From Zunongwangia pacifica (GTDB lineage Bacteria; Bacteroidota; Bacteroidia; Flavobacteriales; Flavobacteriaceae), in NCBI RefSeq assembly GCF_023499215.1, contig NZ_JAKHSK010000013.1:62001-126000 (forward strand): a stretch of DNA of 64,000 nt, written 5' to 3'. The notes below the pieces were generated by a model that saw only the letters and a program-made list of their open reading frames with translations, did not search any database and had not been told where the DNA came from. Positions 55,575 through 64,000 of the stretch are shown here, piece by piece; within the stretch, counting starts at the first letter, position 1; the number at the start of each line of letters is the position of its first letter. The position numbers were made by a program, and so were the translations under genes.

Positions 55575-55600
55575 AAAAAGTAGTATGAAAACTACTTTTT
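55575..55600 (-). terminator. Rho-independent terminator after the small ribosomal protein gene
   Basis: A 10-bp inverted repeat (55575-55584 with 55591-55600, 6-base loop), read on the minus strand, ends in a T run. Its first arm contains the stop codon of the small gene, leaving almost no 3' untranslated region. Confidence 0.75.
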
Positions 55601-55681
55601 CTTGTGGCGGTTAGCTCTTCTTCTTTTCTTACGCTTGTGCGTAGCTACCTTATGTCTTTTTCTTTTTTTACCACTTGGCAT
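55592..55681 (-). CDS. 29-residue highly basic protein (Bacteroidota ribosomal protein bL38-type)
   Basis: A short gene: MPSGKKRKRHKVATHKRKKR then RRANRHKKK. It is almost entirely Lys, Arg and His, like small ribosomal proteins such as bL34 or THX. An equivalent 29-31 residue gene is conserved in Bacteroidota. To my knowledge the corresponding protein was seen in the Flavobacterium johnsoniae ribosome and named bL38; this identification is from memory. It lies 60 bases downstream of the HU gene on the same strand and is followed at once by a terminator. Confidence 0.8.
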   Translation of the reverse strand: MPSGKKRKRHKVATHKRKKRRRANRHKKK

Positions 55682-55741
55682 AGTGTTACGTTTTAATTAA
55701 TAAATTTATTTCATTATTCCAGAAAGTTAATTCCGGATAGC

Positions 55742-56032
55742 TTATTTAACATCTACATTACTCTTTACACCCTCTACGAAAATTTTCGCAGGCTTAAACG
55801 CCGGAATGTTGTGAGCTGGTATTTTAATAGTTGTGTTTTTAGAAATGTTTCTTCCTGTTTTTTCAGCTCTTGTTTTTACAACAAAGCTTCCAAAGCCTCT
55901 TAGATAAACATTGTCTCCACTTTCTAAAGAAGATTTTACCTCTTCCATAAAGGTTTCTATTGTAGCTTGTACATCACCTTTTTCCATTCCTAATTTCTCC
56001 GAAATATTCGCTACGATATCTGCTTTCGTCAT
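55742..56032 (-). CDS. HU/IHF-family DNA-binding protein
   Basis: Small nucleoid protein, 96 residues. It begins MTKADIVANISEKLGMEKGDVQATIETFMEEVKSSLESG and has the beta-arm motif RGFGSFVVKTRAEKTGRNISKN and IPAHNIPAFKPAK. The fold is complete. HU and IHF cannot be separated by sequence alone; the homodimeric HU type is more likely in this phylum. A good promoter (TTTG-N21-TATATTTG) lies upstream. It is divergent from mutY. Confidence 0.95.
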   Translation of the reverse strand: MTKADIVANISEKLGMEKGDVQATIETFMEEVKSSLESGDNVYLRGFGSFVVKTRAEKTGRNISKNTTIKIPAHNIPAFKPAKIFVEGVKSNVDVK

Positions 56033-56082
56033 TTTCGTGCTGTTTAATATTTATAAATTGGGGTTCTTAATTTTCAAGGGGG

Positions 56083-56115
56083 CAAATATAAGAATTATAT
56101 ATTCAATATTTCAAA
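56083..56115 (-). promoter_or_regulatory. Promoter of the HU gene (-33 and -7)
   Basis: On the minus strand TTTG (56112-56115) is followed after 21 bases by TATATTTG (56083-56090). Both elements match the Bacteroidota TTTG / TAnnTTTG consensus. It predicts a leader of about 45 bases. Confidence 0.65.
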
Positions 56116-56175
56116 CCTAAATCATTAAATAATAACGGAATAAACAATTTATATTGCGCAGAGACATTTTAAATT

Positions 56176-57228
56176 ATGAATTTTTCTAAAACTTTGATTA
56201 ACTGGTACTTAAAAACCAAGCGTGAGCTGCCCTGGCGGGAAACCACTAATCCTTATAATATTTGGCTTAGTGAAATCATGCTTCAACAAACGCGAATAGA
56301 GCAGGGTTTACCTTATTATAATAAATTTATAACGGCATTTCCAAGTGTTTTTGATCTTGCTGATGCTTCTCAGGATAAAGTGATGAAATTGTGGCAGGGG
56401 CTGGGATATTATTCCAGGGCAAGAAACCTGCATGCGACCGCTCAACATGTCGCGTATGAGCTTGATGGCGAATTCCCCAAAGATTATAAGGGATTGTTAA
56501 AGTTAAAAGGAGTAGGTGATTATACAGCAAGTGCCATTGCATCCATAAGTTATAACGAACCTGTTGCGGTGGTAGACGGGAATGTGTATAGAGTGCTTTC
56601 GCGATACTTTAATATTGATACCCCTATTAATAGTACTAACGGGGTGAAAGAATTTAAAGCTTTGGCGATGGAGCTTTTGGATAAAAAAGAGCCGTCCAAT
56701 TTCAATCAGGCTTTAATGGAATTTGGAGCGCTGCAATGCAAACCTAAAAATCCGCTTTGTGATTCCTGTCCTTTTAATGGTAGTTGTTTGGCGCTAAAGG
56801 AAGGTAAGATTGGTGAGTTGCCCGTTAAAATTAAGAAGGGAAAGATCAAAAATCGATATTTTAATTATCTGGTTTTTTCTTCAGAAGAAAATAAAACCCT
56901 GCTTCAGCAACGCCAAGGTAAAGGGATATGGCATGGGTTATATGAATTTCCTTTAATTGAAACCAAAGCAGATATTCAGAAAGCAAGAATTATTGAGGAA
57001 AATAACGAATTTCGGCAATTGATGGAAGCAAAAAATGTTTCAGTACGTCTTTATAACGATCAGGCGATTGTTCATAAATTGTCGCATCAACATATTTACG
57101 CACGTTTTTGGCTTGTAGCATCTCAAACGTTGCCAAAAGAAGGAATTTCTGCAGAAAAAGTAAAAGAATATCCCGTTCCGGTGTTAATTCAGAATTTTCT
57201 TAATGAAATTGACATAGAAAACTTGTAA
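56176..57228 (+). CDS. mutY: A/G-specific adenine glycosylase
   Basis: Removes adenine mispaired with 8-oxoguanine. The 350-residue protein has the catalytic Glu region (LPWRETTNPYNIWLSEIMLQQTR), the helix-hairpin-helix LKGVGDYTASAIASISYNEPVAVVDGNV with the catalytic Asp, and the 4Fe-4S ligands in CKPKNPLCDSCPFNGSC. A C-terminal NUDIX-like 8-oxoG recognition domain follows (about 225-345). Length is typical. First gene of the mutY-ssb-gldE-gldD string. Confidence 0.96.
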   Translation: MNFSKTLINWYLKTKRELPWRETTNPYNIWLSEIMLQQTRIEQGLPYYNKFITAFPSVFDLADASQDKVMKLWQGLGYYSRARNLHATAQHVAYELDGEFPKDYKGLLKLKGVGDYTASAIASISYNEPVAVVDGNVYRVLSRYFNIDTPINSTNGVKEFKALAMELLDKKEPSNFNQALMEFGALQCKPKNPLCDSCPFNGSCLALKEGKIGELPVKIKKGKIKNRYFNYLVFSSEENKTLLQQRQGKGIWHGLYEFPLIETKADIQKARIIEENNEFRQLMEAKNVSVRLYNDQAIVHKLSHQHIYARFWLVASQTLPKEGISAEKVKEYPVPVLIQNFLNEIDIENL

Positions 57229-57233
57229 TTTTG
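57226..57233 (+). promoter_or_regulatory. Possible -7 box for ssb, overlapping the mutY stop
   Basis: TAATTTTG matches TAnnTTTG and includes the mutY stop codon. It lies about 95 bases before ssb, giving a long leader. A TTG sits 14 bases upstream, which is shorter spacing than usual. Confidence 0.35.
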
Positions 57234-57328
57234 TCGTTTTTCAATTTTATTAGAATTCAGTTTAAATCTCATTGATTTTTTCTGTATTTTAGAAAGACAA
57301 GTTTTAAACGAATCAAAGACAAATATTT

Positions 57329-57835
57329 ATGACAGGGACGCTAAACAAAGTAATGCTTATAGGACACACCGGGGATGATGTAAAGATGCATTATTTTGAA
57401 GGCGGTGGCTCGATTGGCCGTTTTCCATTAGCAACTAACGAAGTGTACACCAATAGAACCACCGGCGAACGTGTAAATAATACCGAATGGCATAATGTTG
57501 TTGTTCGAAATAAAGCTGCTGAAATTTGCGAGAAATACCTTAAAAAAGGTGATAAGGTGTATATTGAAGGTAGGATTAAAACGCGTAAGTGGACAGATGA
57601 TAAGGGAATGGAGCGTTATTCTACCGAAATTCAGTGTACCGAGTTTACGTTTTTAACTCCTAAGGGAGAAAGTAATGGCGGTAATTACGACTCGCAAAGT
57701 GCTCAAAATACTCAAAGTAACTCGAACTATCAGGGCAATACTGCTAACAGTAATTCTGGTTCTTCGGGAAATAATGAGTATGCCAGTCAGCCATTTAATG
57801 GTAATGATGAGGAAGAAGATGATTTACCATTTTAA
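57329..57835 (+). CDS. ssb: Single-stranded DNA-binding protein
   Basis: OB-fold protein that coats single-stranded DNA. The 168-residue protein has the SSB core (1-112: LNKVMLIGHTGDDVKMHYFEGGG..., WHNVVVRNKAAEICEKYLKKGDKVYIEGRIKTRKW), a flexible Asn/Ser/Gln-rich linker and the acidic tip EEEDDLPF used to recruit repair proteins. It sits between mutY and gldE, as is usual in Flavobacteriaceae. Confidence 0.97.
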   Translation: MTGTLNKVMLIGHTGDDVKMHYFEGGGSIGRFPLATNEVYTNRTTGERVNNTEWHNVVVRNKAAEICEKYLKKGDKVYIEGRIKTRKWTDDKGMERYSTEIQCTEFTFLTPKGESNGGNYDSQSAQNTQSNSNYQGNTANSNSGSSGNNEYASQPFNGNDEEEDDLPF

Positions 57836-57856
57836 GTCTAACTAAATTTATTGCAT

Positions 57857-59179
57857 TTGGATCCAGAACCCCCCAGTATAATTTTATTGGCCGCGTTTGA
57901 TTATACCCAGGTAATAAGCTTCATTTTTTTATTGCTGCTATTGTTATGCTCTGCCATGATATCTGGTGCAGAGGTGGCATTTTTTTCACTAACTCCGGCA
58001 GATTTTATGACTGAAGATGGTCATAAAAGAACAAAGTCGCAGGAGATCGTTATTAAATTATTAGAGAAGCCTAAGAAATTGCTGGCTACCATTTTAGTGG
58101 CTAATAATTTTATAAATATCGCCATTGTTTTATTGTTCGATTCGGTTTCAGACCAGTTGTTTAGCGGATTTGATGTTGTCCTGTTTGGATTAAACCTAAA
58201 GCTTATTTTTGAAGTTGGCGTGGTGACTTTTTTAATCCTGCTTTTTGGGGAAATCCTCCCAAAAGTTTATGCCAGCCGTAATAATGTGCAGTTTTCTAAC
58301 CTTATGGCACAACCGGTAAATATATTGGATTCTTTGTTTTCGCCTTTAAGTGTTCCCATGCGGGCCGTTACATTGTATTTGCATGAGAAGTTAGGAAAAC
58401 AACGCTCTTTTATAAGTATAGACCATCTTTCACAAGCCTTAGAGTTAACCAGTGAAGAAGATACCACTAAAGAAGAGCAGAAAATATTAAAAGGAATTGT
58501 TTCTTTTGGAAATACCGATACCAAACAGGTAATGCGCCCAAGAATGGATGTTTTTGCTTTGAGTGACGAAGATACCTACGCTGAAATTATCCCGGTAATT
58601 ATCGAAAATGGATATTCCAGGATTCCTGTTTATAAAGAGAATATCGATAATGTAATCGGTATTTTATACATCAAAGATTTATTGCCTTATCTGGATCGTA
58701 ATGATTTTGAGTGGACATCACTCTTAAGAGAGCCTTATTTTGTGCCAGAGAATAAAAAACTGGATGATCTTTTAAACGAATTTAAAGAAAAGAAAAACCA
58801 CCTGGCGATCGTGGTAGATGAATATGGTGGTACAAGTGGTTTAATTACTCTAGAGGATATTATTGAAGAGATTGTAGGGGATATTAGTGATGAGTTTGAT
58901 GATGAGGATTTAATCTACTCGAAATTGGATGAGTTGAACTTTGTTTTTGAAGGTCGAACCCCACTTAAAGATTTTTATAAGATTATAAAATTAGACGATG
59001 CTTCTTTATTTGAAGATAATAAAGGGGAGGCCGAAACTTTAGCTGGTTTTTTATTGGAAATATCTGGTGATTTTCCGCAGCAAAACGAAATTATTAATTT
59101 TGGGAATTATAATTTTAAAGTCGAAGCTGTGGATGATCGACGTATTAAACAAATTAAATTGACGATTTTACCTGCATGA
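57857..59179 (+). CDS. gldE: Gliding-motility-associated protein GldE (CNNM/CorC-like)
   Basis: A 440-residue membrane protein of the HlyC/CorC (CNNM transporter) family. A DUF21 transmembrane domain with four helices (about 17-190) is followed by two CBS domains (about 215-335) and a C-terminal CorC_HlyC domain (about 350-435). The position directly before gldD identifies it as GldE, which supports gliding and type IX secretion, possibly through metal transport. No ATG is available near the start; TTG codons at 57851 and 57857 are candidates and I prefer 57857 (MDPEPPSI). It overlaps gldD by 4 bases. Confidence 0.9.
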   Translation: MDPEPPSIILLAAFDYTQVISFIFLLLLLLCSAMISGAEVAFFSLTPADFMTEDGHKRTKSQEIVIKLLEKPKKLLATILVANNFINIAIVLLFDSVSDQLFSGFDVVLFGLNLKLIFEVGVVTFLILLFGEILPKVYASRNNVQFSNLMAQPVNILDSLFSPLSVPMRAVTLYLHEKLGKQRSFISIDHLSQALELTSEEDTTKEEQKILKGIVSFGNTDTKQVMRPRMDVFALSDEDTYAEIIPVIIENGYSRIPVYKENIDNVIGILYIKDLLPYLDRNDFEWTSLLREPYFVPENKKLDDLLNEFKEKKNHLAIVVDEYGGTSGLITLEDIIEEIVGDISDEFDDEDLIYSKLDELNFVFEGRTPLKDFYKIIKLDDASLFEDNKGEAETLAGFLLEISGDFPQQNEIINFGNYNFKVEAVDDRRIKQIKLTILPA

Positions 59180-59739
59180 GGTATTTAGGTTATATTGTGA
59201 TATTTTTGATATTTTGCTCGATTTCCTGCGGAAATGAAGTTCAGCCTAAGCCAAAAGCAATGCTGGCTTTAAATTATCCGCGGCCAGAGTATCGTCCTAT
59301 ACATTTAAATTGCCCTTATACTTTTGAGAAGAACCAGTTAGCTGAAATCGCTCCTTCCAAAAGCAGAAATGGATGTTGGTTAAATCTAAACTATCCACTT
59401 TTAAATGGGACGATTTTTATCACGTATCAACCGGTAAGAAATAATCTGGATTCCTTATTAAGAGATGCTCAAAAATTACCTTTGGAACATACGATAAAAG
59501 CTGATGCTATAGAAGGTGATATTTATACTAACGATCTTCATAAAGCCTATGGGATGTTTTATGAATTGCAGGGGGATGCTGCATCGCAGGCACAATTTTA
59601 TATCACCGATAGTACAGCACATTTTTTAACAGGCGCGGTTTATTTTAATACCCAGCCTAATTATGATTCTATATATCCTGCTGCAGATTATATAAAGCGG
59701 GATATGAGACATTTAATGGAAACCATTCGCTGGCAGTAA
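59176..59739 (+). CDS. gldD: Gliding motility lipoprotein GldD
   Basis: A 187-residue lipoprotein with lipobox ISC (Cys18) and the GldD pattern YPRPEYRPIHLNCPYTFEKN, then CWLNLNYPLLNGTIFITY. It is required for gliding and T9SS function in F. johnsoniae, although its exact task is unknown. The start overlaps the gldE stop (ATGA). It is one of the strongest markers that the organism has the gliding/T9SS apparatus. Confidence 0.94.
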   Translation: MRYLGYIVIFLIFCSISCGNEVQPKPKAMLALNYPRPEYRPIHLNCPYTFEKNQLAEIAPSKSRNGCWLNLNYPLLNGTIFITYQPVRNNLDSLLRDAQKLPLEHTIKADAIEGDIYTNDLHKAYGMFYELQGDAASQAQFYITDSTAHFLTGAVYFNTQPNYDSIYPAADYIKRDMRHLMETIRWQ

Positions 59740-59804
59740 TTTTCTTAATTTTAGTTACTAATTGTAAAGTAGAATTATGATTTTTGCCGCAAAATTTAAA
59801 AATT

Positions 59805-60722
59805 ATGGCGGCAGGAAAAATCAAATGGATTTATCTTTTTGTCCTTTCTTTAATCTGGGGAAGTTCTTTTATTCTTATCAAAAAAGGCCTGGTAGGCTTG
59901 TCGCCGCTTCAGGTTGGTGCTTTTAGAGTGATCTTTGCGGCTTTATTTTTAATTCTTGTAGGCTTTAGAAAAATTATGAAGCTTAAAGCCTCGCAATGGA
60001 AATGGATCATCGTTTCTGGTTTTGTAGGTTCGTTTTTCCCTATTTTTCTTTTTGCTTTTGCAGAAACCAAAATTAGTAGCGGGATTGCTTCAATTTTAAA
60101 TGCGGTTACCCCATTAATGACACTTGTTTTAGGAGTGTTATTTTTTCAGGAGAAAATGAACAGTAATAAGGCAATTGGGGTTTTTGTTGGTTTAATAGGA
60201 ACAGCCGGTTTAATTTTTAGTAATGCCAGTTTTAATGGTAGTGAGAATTATCTCTATTCAATATTGGGTGTTTTGGCAGCTGTGTGTTATGCGGTAAACG
60301 TAAATCTTTTAAAAAGATATTTAAATGATGTTCCTGCAATTGCGGTAACTTCAGGATGTTTTTCGGTATTGTTGCTTCCTGCTCTGTTTGTTTTAATCTG
60401 GTCTGGATTTTTTAATGAAAATTTATCGAATATTGAATTGCAGCAGTCAGTTGGTTTTATAGCGATTTTGGGTGTTTTGGGCACTGGTGTGGCTATGATA
60501 ATGTTTAATCGCCTGGTACAAATTACCAATCCTGTTTTTACCAGTTCGGTTACTTATACTATGCCGATTATTGCCCTTGGATGGGGTATTTTGGATAATG
60601 AGGTTTTTAGTTTGAATCAGTTATTTTTTGCGATGCTGGTGATTGGCGGAGTTTTAATTGTAAATCGGGCTAAAGCGATCTCCATGAAAAGAAACTTGTC
60701 TAAAAATAGAAAAGCCGACTAA
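59805..60722 (+). CDS. EamA/DMT-family transporter
   Basis: A 305-residue drug/metabolite-type exporter with two EamA repeats of five helices each (about 7-140 and 150-290). It has LIWGSSFILIKKGLVGLSPLQVGAFRVIFAA in repeat one and the usual TPLMTLVLGVLFFQEKM in between. Substrates in this family cannot be predicted. ATG at 59805 chosen (MAAGKIKWIYLF); an upstream TTG is less likely. It stands apart from gldD by 65 bases and is convergent with the M16 peptidase genes. Confidence 0.88.
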   Translation: MAAGKIKWIYLFVLSLIWGSSFILIKKGLVGLSPLQVGAFRVIFAALFLILVGFRKIMKLKASQWKWIIVSGFVGSFFPIFLFAFAETKISSGIASILNAVTPLMTLVLGVLFFQEKMNSNKAIGVFVGLIGTAGLIFSNASFNGSENYLYSILGVLAAVCYAVNVNLLKRYLNDVPAIAVTSGCFSVLLLPALFVLIWSGFFNENLSNIELQQSVGFIAILGVLGTGVAMIMFNRLVQITNPVFTSSVTYTMPIIALGWGILDNEVFSLNQLFFAMLVIGGVLIVNRAKAISMKRNLSKNRKAD

Positions 60723-60766
60723 AAAGCCGGCTTTGATCTAACATTATCTAACAATAATTACAAGGG

Positions 60767-62833
60767 TTATTCGAAATCAGATTCTTCTACACCCTCATTT
60801 ATTTTAACCTCCTGAACTTTAAGGTCGAAAGATTGTGGTCCCATACTTTGAGAAATCGTAAATGGCATTTTAATTCCTTCAACTTCTTGGTAATCGCTAT
60901 AAGTTGTTGGTATGCTCATAGTTTGCCCCATTTGTGAAACCGTTGTTACTGACTTTACTTTAAGTCCGCTTTCAACATTATAGAAATTCGTAGTGCTTTC
61001 ATTTACTTTTACTGCATACGCATCGCTACCATCTATATTTTCGATCCCGGTAATTTTAGCATCTGCGGTAACAGTAAGCTCTGGGAACGTATTGGCTTCT
61101 ATGGCTACGGCTTTCATTTGCTCTTGGTCCATAGGCATTTTTTGCCCCTGTACCACCATATAGCCAGTTTCGCCATTATACACTTGTTTTTGCAGCACAT
61201 TACCAGAAATGCTAACTGTTTGGTAAAACTTACCGCTATTGCTTCGGCGTTGTTCTAAACCTAATTCCTGTCCCTGAATAGTGGTGGTTGCTTTAAGGGC
61301 GATCGTTTTAATAGCCTTTGCAGCATCTTCCCCTCCAATAGCTTCAATATAATCTGAATATACTTTGTCTACCGTAACCGAAGGGTCTAAAGCTTTATTG
61401 TAATCTGGTTTTTCAATTTCTTCACCGTATTTACTGTAATATTTTACAGGGAAAGATTTGCCTTTATACTGCATATTTTCAAGCTTATCAGCAACTTCGC
61501 TTCCTTTTCCTGCAATTACAATTCGGGATTGATCGGCAAGGAAATATTTCTTTGCTACTCTTTGCACATCTTCCAACGTTACATCGTCGATATTTTCAAG
61601 GTATTCTTTATAAAAATCTTCATCTAAATCTTCAGTTTCGATTTCCATGGCATAATCGGCGATAGTAGAAGGTTGTTCTAAGCTAAGTACAAAATCCCCG
61701 GTAAGTTTAGCCTTGGCATTTGCTAATTCTGCTTCTGAAACTTTTTCATTTCTAATTCTGTAGATTTCATCTAGAAATGCCACTACAGAGCTATCGGTCA
61801 CTTCGTTACGAACACTTGCGCTTGCTACGAAAGTCGCTACATATTTATCGTTTCCGGTTCTAGAGTAAGCACCGTAAGTATAACCCTTGTCTTCCCTAAG
61901 GTTTAAGAAAAGACGCGCTTCACCACCGCCGCCTAAAATTTTGTTTGCAACCATCACCGGAAAATAATCCTCCTGATTTTTACGAAGATTGATCGTGTTT
62001 ACCAGAGAAATTTCACTTTGCACTGCATTGGGCATGTCTACGAAATCAATTTCAGTTTGGTCTACGTTTTTAACTTCAGGGATATTTACTTCGGGAATCA
62101 CTGTTTTTTTCCAGCTAGAAAACTCTTTCTTTACTAAGTTCTTAACTTCTTTTTTGTCTACATCTCCTACGATAACCAGATATGCATTGGCAGGAGAAAA
62201 CCAGGTTTGGTAGTAATTTTTAACGTCTGAAAGACTTAAATTTTCTATAGTCTCTTCAGTTTCGAATTCCCCGTAAGGGTGATCTTTGCCGTAAGCCAGG
62301 GCTGATCGTACTTTGCTAGCGTTATAGGCAACATCTTTCTCGTTGCTTTTTAGGTAATCTTTAGTACGAGCGATAGATTTATTGAATTCTTCTTCAGTGA
62401 ATTTTGGATTAATAACTCCGTCTGCCATCAAATGAAGAATTTCAGGAAAATATTTAGAAAGTGTATTTGCCGATGCTCCTCCCGAATAAATATTTAGTTT
62501 GGCCCCTAGATAATCTACACGTTCATTAAATTCATCTTTAGGCATATTGGTTGTTCCCTGGCCTAAAAGTTCTCCCATAACTCCGCTTACTCCGGCTTTT
62601 TGCCCTTCAGAATGAGGAGGGTTATCAAATCTAAGGGCCATTAAAACCCTTGGTAATTTATGGTTTTCTACCAGCATTACGTTAAGACCGTTGTCTAGTC
62701 TAAAGGTTTCAGGTTCTTCTACTTTTACTTTTGGAGCAGGGCCAGGTTCTGGCATGGTGCTACGGTCGACCTGAGCATTGAGTCCTACAGCTCCCAAAAG
62801 AAATACTACAATTGCTAATATATTTTTATTCAT
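60767..62833 (-). CDS. M16-family peptidase-like subunit without the zinc site
   Basis: A 688-residue exported protein (signal peptide about 1-20, ...LGAVGLNAQ) made of two M16 domains (about 40-260 and 270-470) and a C-terminal beta-rich extension. The catalytic HxxEH motif is missing: the corresponding region reads GVSGVMGELLGQGT, while the substrate-binding glycine-rich and R/Y region (GYTYGAYSRTG) is kept. It is therefore the non-catalytic partner, as in mitochondrial processing peptidase, and pairs with the active M16 gene 19 bases upstream. Confidence 0.92.
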   Translation of the reverse strand: MNKNILAIVVFLLGAVGLNAQVDRSTMPEPGPAPKVKVEEPETFRLDNGLNVMLVENHKLPRVLMALRFDNPPHSEGQKAGVSGVMGELLGQGTTNMPKDEFNERVDYLGAKLNIYSGGASANTLSKYFPEILHLMADGVINPKFTEEEFNKSIARTKDYLKSNEKDVAYNASKVRSALAYGKDHPYGEFETEETIENLSLSDVKNYYQTWFSPANAYLVIVGDVDKKEVKNLVKKEFSSWKKTVIPEVNIPEVKNVDQTEIDFVDMPNAVQSEISLVNTINLRKNQEDYFPVMVANKILGGGGEARLFLNLREDKGYTYGAYSRTGNDKYVATFVASASVRNEVTDSSVVAFLDEIYRIRNEKVSEAELANAKAKLTGDFVLSLEQPSTIADYAMEIETEDLDEDFYKEYLENIDDVTLEDVQRVAKKYFLADQSRIVIAGKGSEVADKLENMQYKGKSFPVKYYSKYGEEIEKPDYNKALDPSVTVDKVYSDYIEAIGGEDAAKAIKTIALKATTTIQGQELGLEQRRSNSGKFYQTVSISGNVLQKQVYNGETGYMVVQGQKMPMDQEQMKAVAIEANTFPELTVTADAKITGIENIDGSDAYAVKVNESTTNFYNVESGLKVKSVTTVSQMGQTMSIPTTYSDYQEVEGIKMPFTISQSMGPQSFDLKVQEVKINEGVEESDFE

Positions 62834-62852
62834 TTTTTTGTCTAATTTGGTG

Positions 62853-64000
62853 TTATTCCGCTTCCTTTTCTTCTGGTAAGTAATCGATCATTACCCGTTG
62901 ATTTGGTTTCAGGTATTTGTTGGCAACATCCTTAATATCTTGCCTCGTGATATTTCTATAGATATCAATTTCTTTATTAATTAAGCTGGTATCATTATAA
63001 AGTAGATAGTTTCTGGCAAGAGAGTTTGCAATACCTGCAATACTTGAATTGGAATTTACGTAGCTGTTTTCAGCTTTATTTTGAAGTTTTTCGAAGTCGC
63101 TTTCAGAAATTAATTCGTTTCTAAGATTAGTGATCTCTTCTTCTACTTCTGTATTAATACTATCCAGACTTGTTTCACCTTGTGGAAGGGAATAGATAAG
63201 GTACATTCCGTAGTCTTCCTGTTCAAGGTTAAAAGCACCTACCTGTAGTGCGATGTTTTGTTCGTCTACCAGTTTTTTATAGAGTTTAGAACTTTTACCG
63301 TCACTTAAATACGTAGAAATCATATTAAGAACATAAGAATCTTTATTGCCAAACTCTGGTGTTCTATAGCCAGTGATGGTCATTGGGATCTGGATATTAG
63401 GATCATAGAATTTAGCATGAATTTCTTCAGTAATTGGGTCTTCTTTTGGGTAATCCCGGGTTACTTCCTCACCAGCCTTGATTGGTCCAAAGTAATCTTG
63501 GATCATATCTTTAGTTTCCTTAATATCAATGTCACCGGCTACCACAAGTACGGCGTTGTTTGGTACATAATATTTTGCGAAATAATCTTTAAACTCTTGT
63601 AGTTTAGCAGCATCAAGATCTTCCATATATCCAATATTAGGATCTTTGTAAGGATGTTTTTCAAACATATTTTCTTGTACGGCAGTAAGAATGTTTCCGT
63701 AAGGAGAGTTATCCATACGCATTCTTCTTTCTTCTTTTACCACTTCGTTTTGAGTGTCTACACCGTCCTGCCCAATTACCGGATGCATCATTCTTTCAGA
63801 TTCCATCCAAAGGCCTAATTCTAAGTTATTAGAAGGAAATGTCTCGTAGTAATAAGTGCGGTCTTGAGAAGTGTTTGCATTGTTATTCCCGCCATGTGAG
63901 CTTACGATTTCGAACCATTTCCCTTTTGGGATATTTTCGGTTCCTTCAAATAGAAGGTGTTCAAAAAAGTGTGCAAATCCGGTTCGCCCATCTGCACGAT
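62853..64000 (-). CDS. M16-family zinc metallopeptidase (partial, active subunit)
   Basis: Runs off the right end of the window, so the N-terminus is missing. At least 382 residues are encoded. Upstream of an internal Met the frame continues with the zinc motif HFFEHLLFEGT (HxxEH), directly at the window edge, followed by the distal ligand Glu region (NNLELGLWMESERM). It is the catalytic member of the pair, followed 19 bases later by the inactive M16 partner. Together they probably form a periplasmic heterodimeric peptidase. Confidence 0.9.
   Translation of the reverse strand, partial: RADGRTGFAHFFEHLLFEGTENIPKGKWFEIVSSHGGNNNANTSQDRTYYYETFPSNNLELGLWMESERMMHPVIGQDGVDTQNEVVKEERRMRMDNSPYGNILTAVQENMFEKHPYKDPNIGYMEDLDAAKLQEFKDYFAKYYVPNNAVLVVAGDIDIKETKDMIQDYFGPIKAGEEVTRDYPKEDPITEEIHAKFYDPNIQIPMTITGYRTPEFGNKDSYVLNMISTYLSDGKSSKLYKKLVDEQNIALQVGAFNLEQEDYGMYLIYSLPQGETSLDSINTEVEEEITNLRNELISESDFEKLQNKAENSYVNSNSSIAGIANSLARNYLLYNDTSLINKEIDIYRNITRQDIKDVANKYLKPNQRVMIDYLPEEKEAE

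Noticed and set aside
60711-60734. Terminator after the EamA transporter
   Set aside because: A 7-bp inverted repeat is present but there is no T run behind it.

Overview
The window is a 64 kb piece of a chromosome from a marine-type member of the Flavobacteriaceae (Bacteroidota), most like the Zunongwangia / Salegentibacter / Gramella group. This rests on several observations. Base composition is AT-rich, with almost no Shine-Dalgarno sequences and many TAnnTTTG -7 promoter boxes. There are gliding and type IX secretion genes (gldE, gldD, a T9SS sorting tail) and Bacteroidota-specific families (DUF4270, DUF5686 with a carboxypeptidase-like domain). The ATP synthase is split (atpD-atpC alone), and gene strings typical of the family are present (HU-mutY-ssb-gldE-gldD; panC-panD-radA). 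No rRNA, tRNA, CRISPR, prophage or insertion sequence was recognised. Most of the window is core genome.

Layout. 0-2.5 kb: an ExbB / 4-TM protein / ExbD / ExbD proton-channel operon closed by a strong terminator. 2.6-8 kb: an outer-membrane barrel protein, then on the minus strand a PAP2-like membrane protein, sigma-54 (rpoN), a pseudouridine synthase and asnS. 8.2-14.6 kb (minus): an RND/MMPL exporter, a DUF5686 outer-membrane protein, frr and pyrH. 14.7-22.7 kb (plus): a membrane zinc peptidase, a large T9SS-secreted protein, a thioredoxin-like protein, exonuclease III, an OmpA lipoprotein and an aldo/keto reductase. 22.8-28.8 kb (minus): an M23 lipoprotein, radA, an esterase-like protein lacking its usual nucleophile, a flippase-like membrane protein, panD and panC. 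28.8-35.3 kb (plus): a truncated starch-synthase-like protein, a DUF4270 lipoprotein, glmS, atpD and atpC.

35.6-37.4 kb (minus) carries an M61 peptidase. Beside it lies a decayed two-gene module: a DUF2975 C-terminal remnant and a frameshifted YozG-type HTH gene. 38-43.7 kb holds a complete seven-gene Mrp (MnhA-G) cation/proton antiporter operon. 43.8-49.5 kb holds the biotin cluster bioF-bioD-bioA-ketosynthase-bioB, followed directly by two tandem JmjC/cupin-like genes. 51.3-55.7 kb: a FUSC-like protein, recX, a serine hydrolase, RNase G and a 29-residue basic ribosomal-type protein. 55.7-60.7 kb: HU, mutY, ssb, gldE, gldD and an EamA transporter. 60.7-64 kb (minus): a pair of M16 peptidases, one without the zinc site and one with it; the latter runs off the window end.

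The items most worth a second look are: the decayed DUF2975/HTH module with its 8-A frameshift; the ketosynthase inside the biotin cluster, whose N-terminus is encoded by a C5/G5 hairpin; the tandem JmjC-like pair after bioB; the truncated glycosyltransferase-5 protein upstream of glmS; the esterase with Asp in place of the catalytic Ser; and an interspersed intergenic repeat of about 70-100 bases present in three copies. I saw no clear-cut new defence or mobile system.
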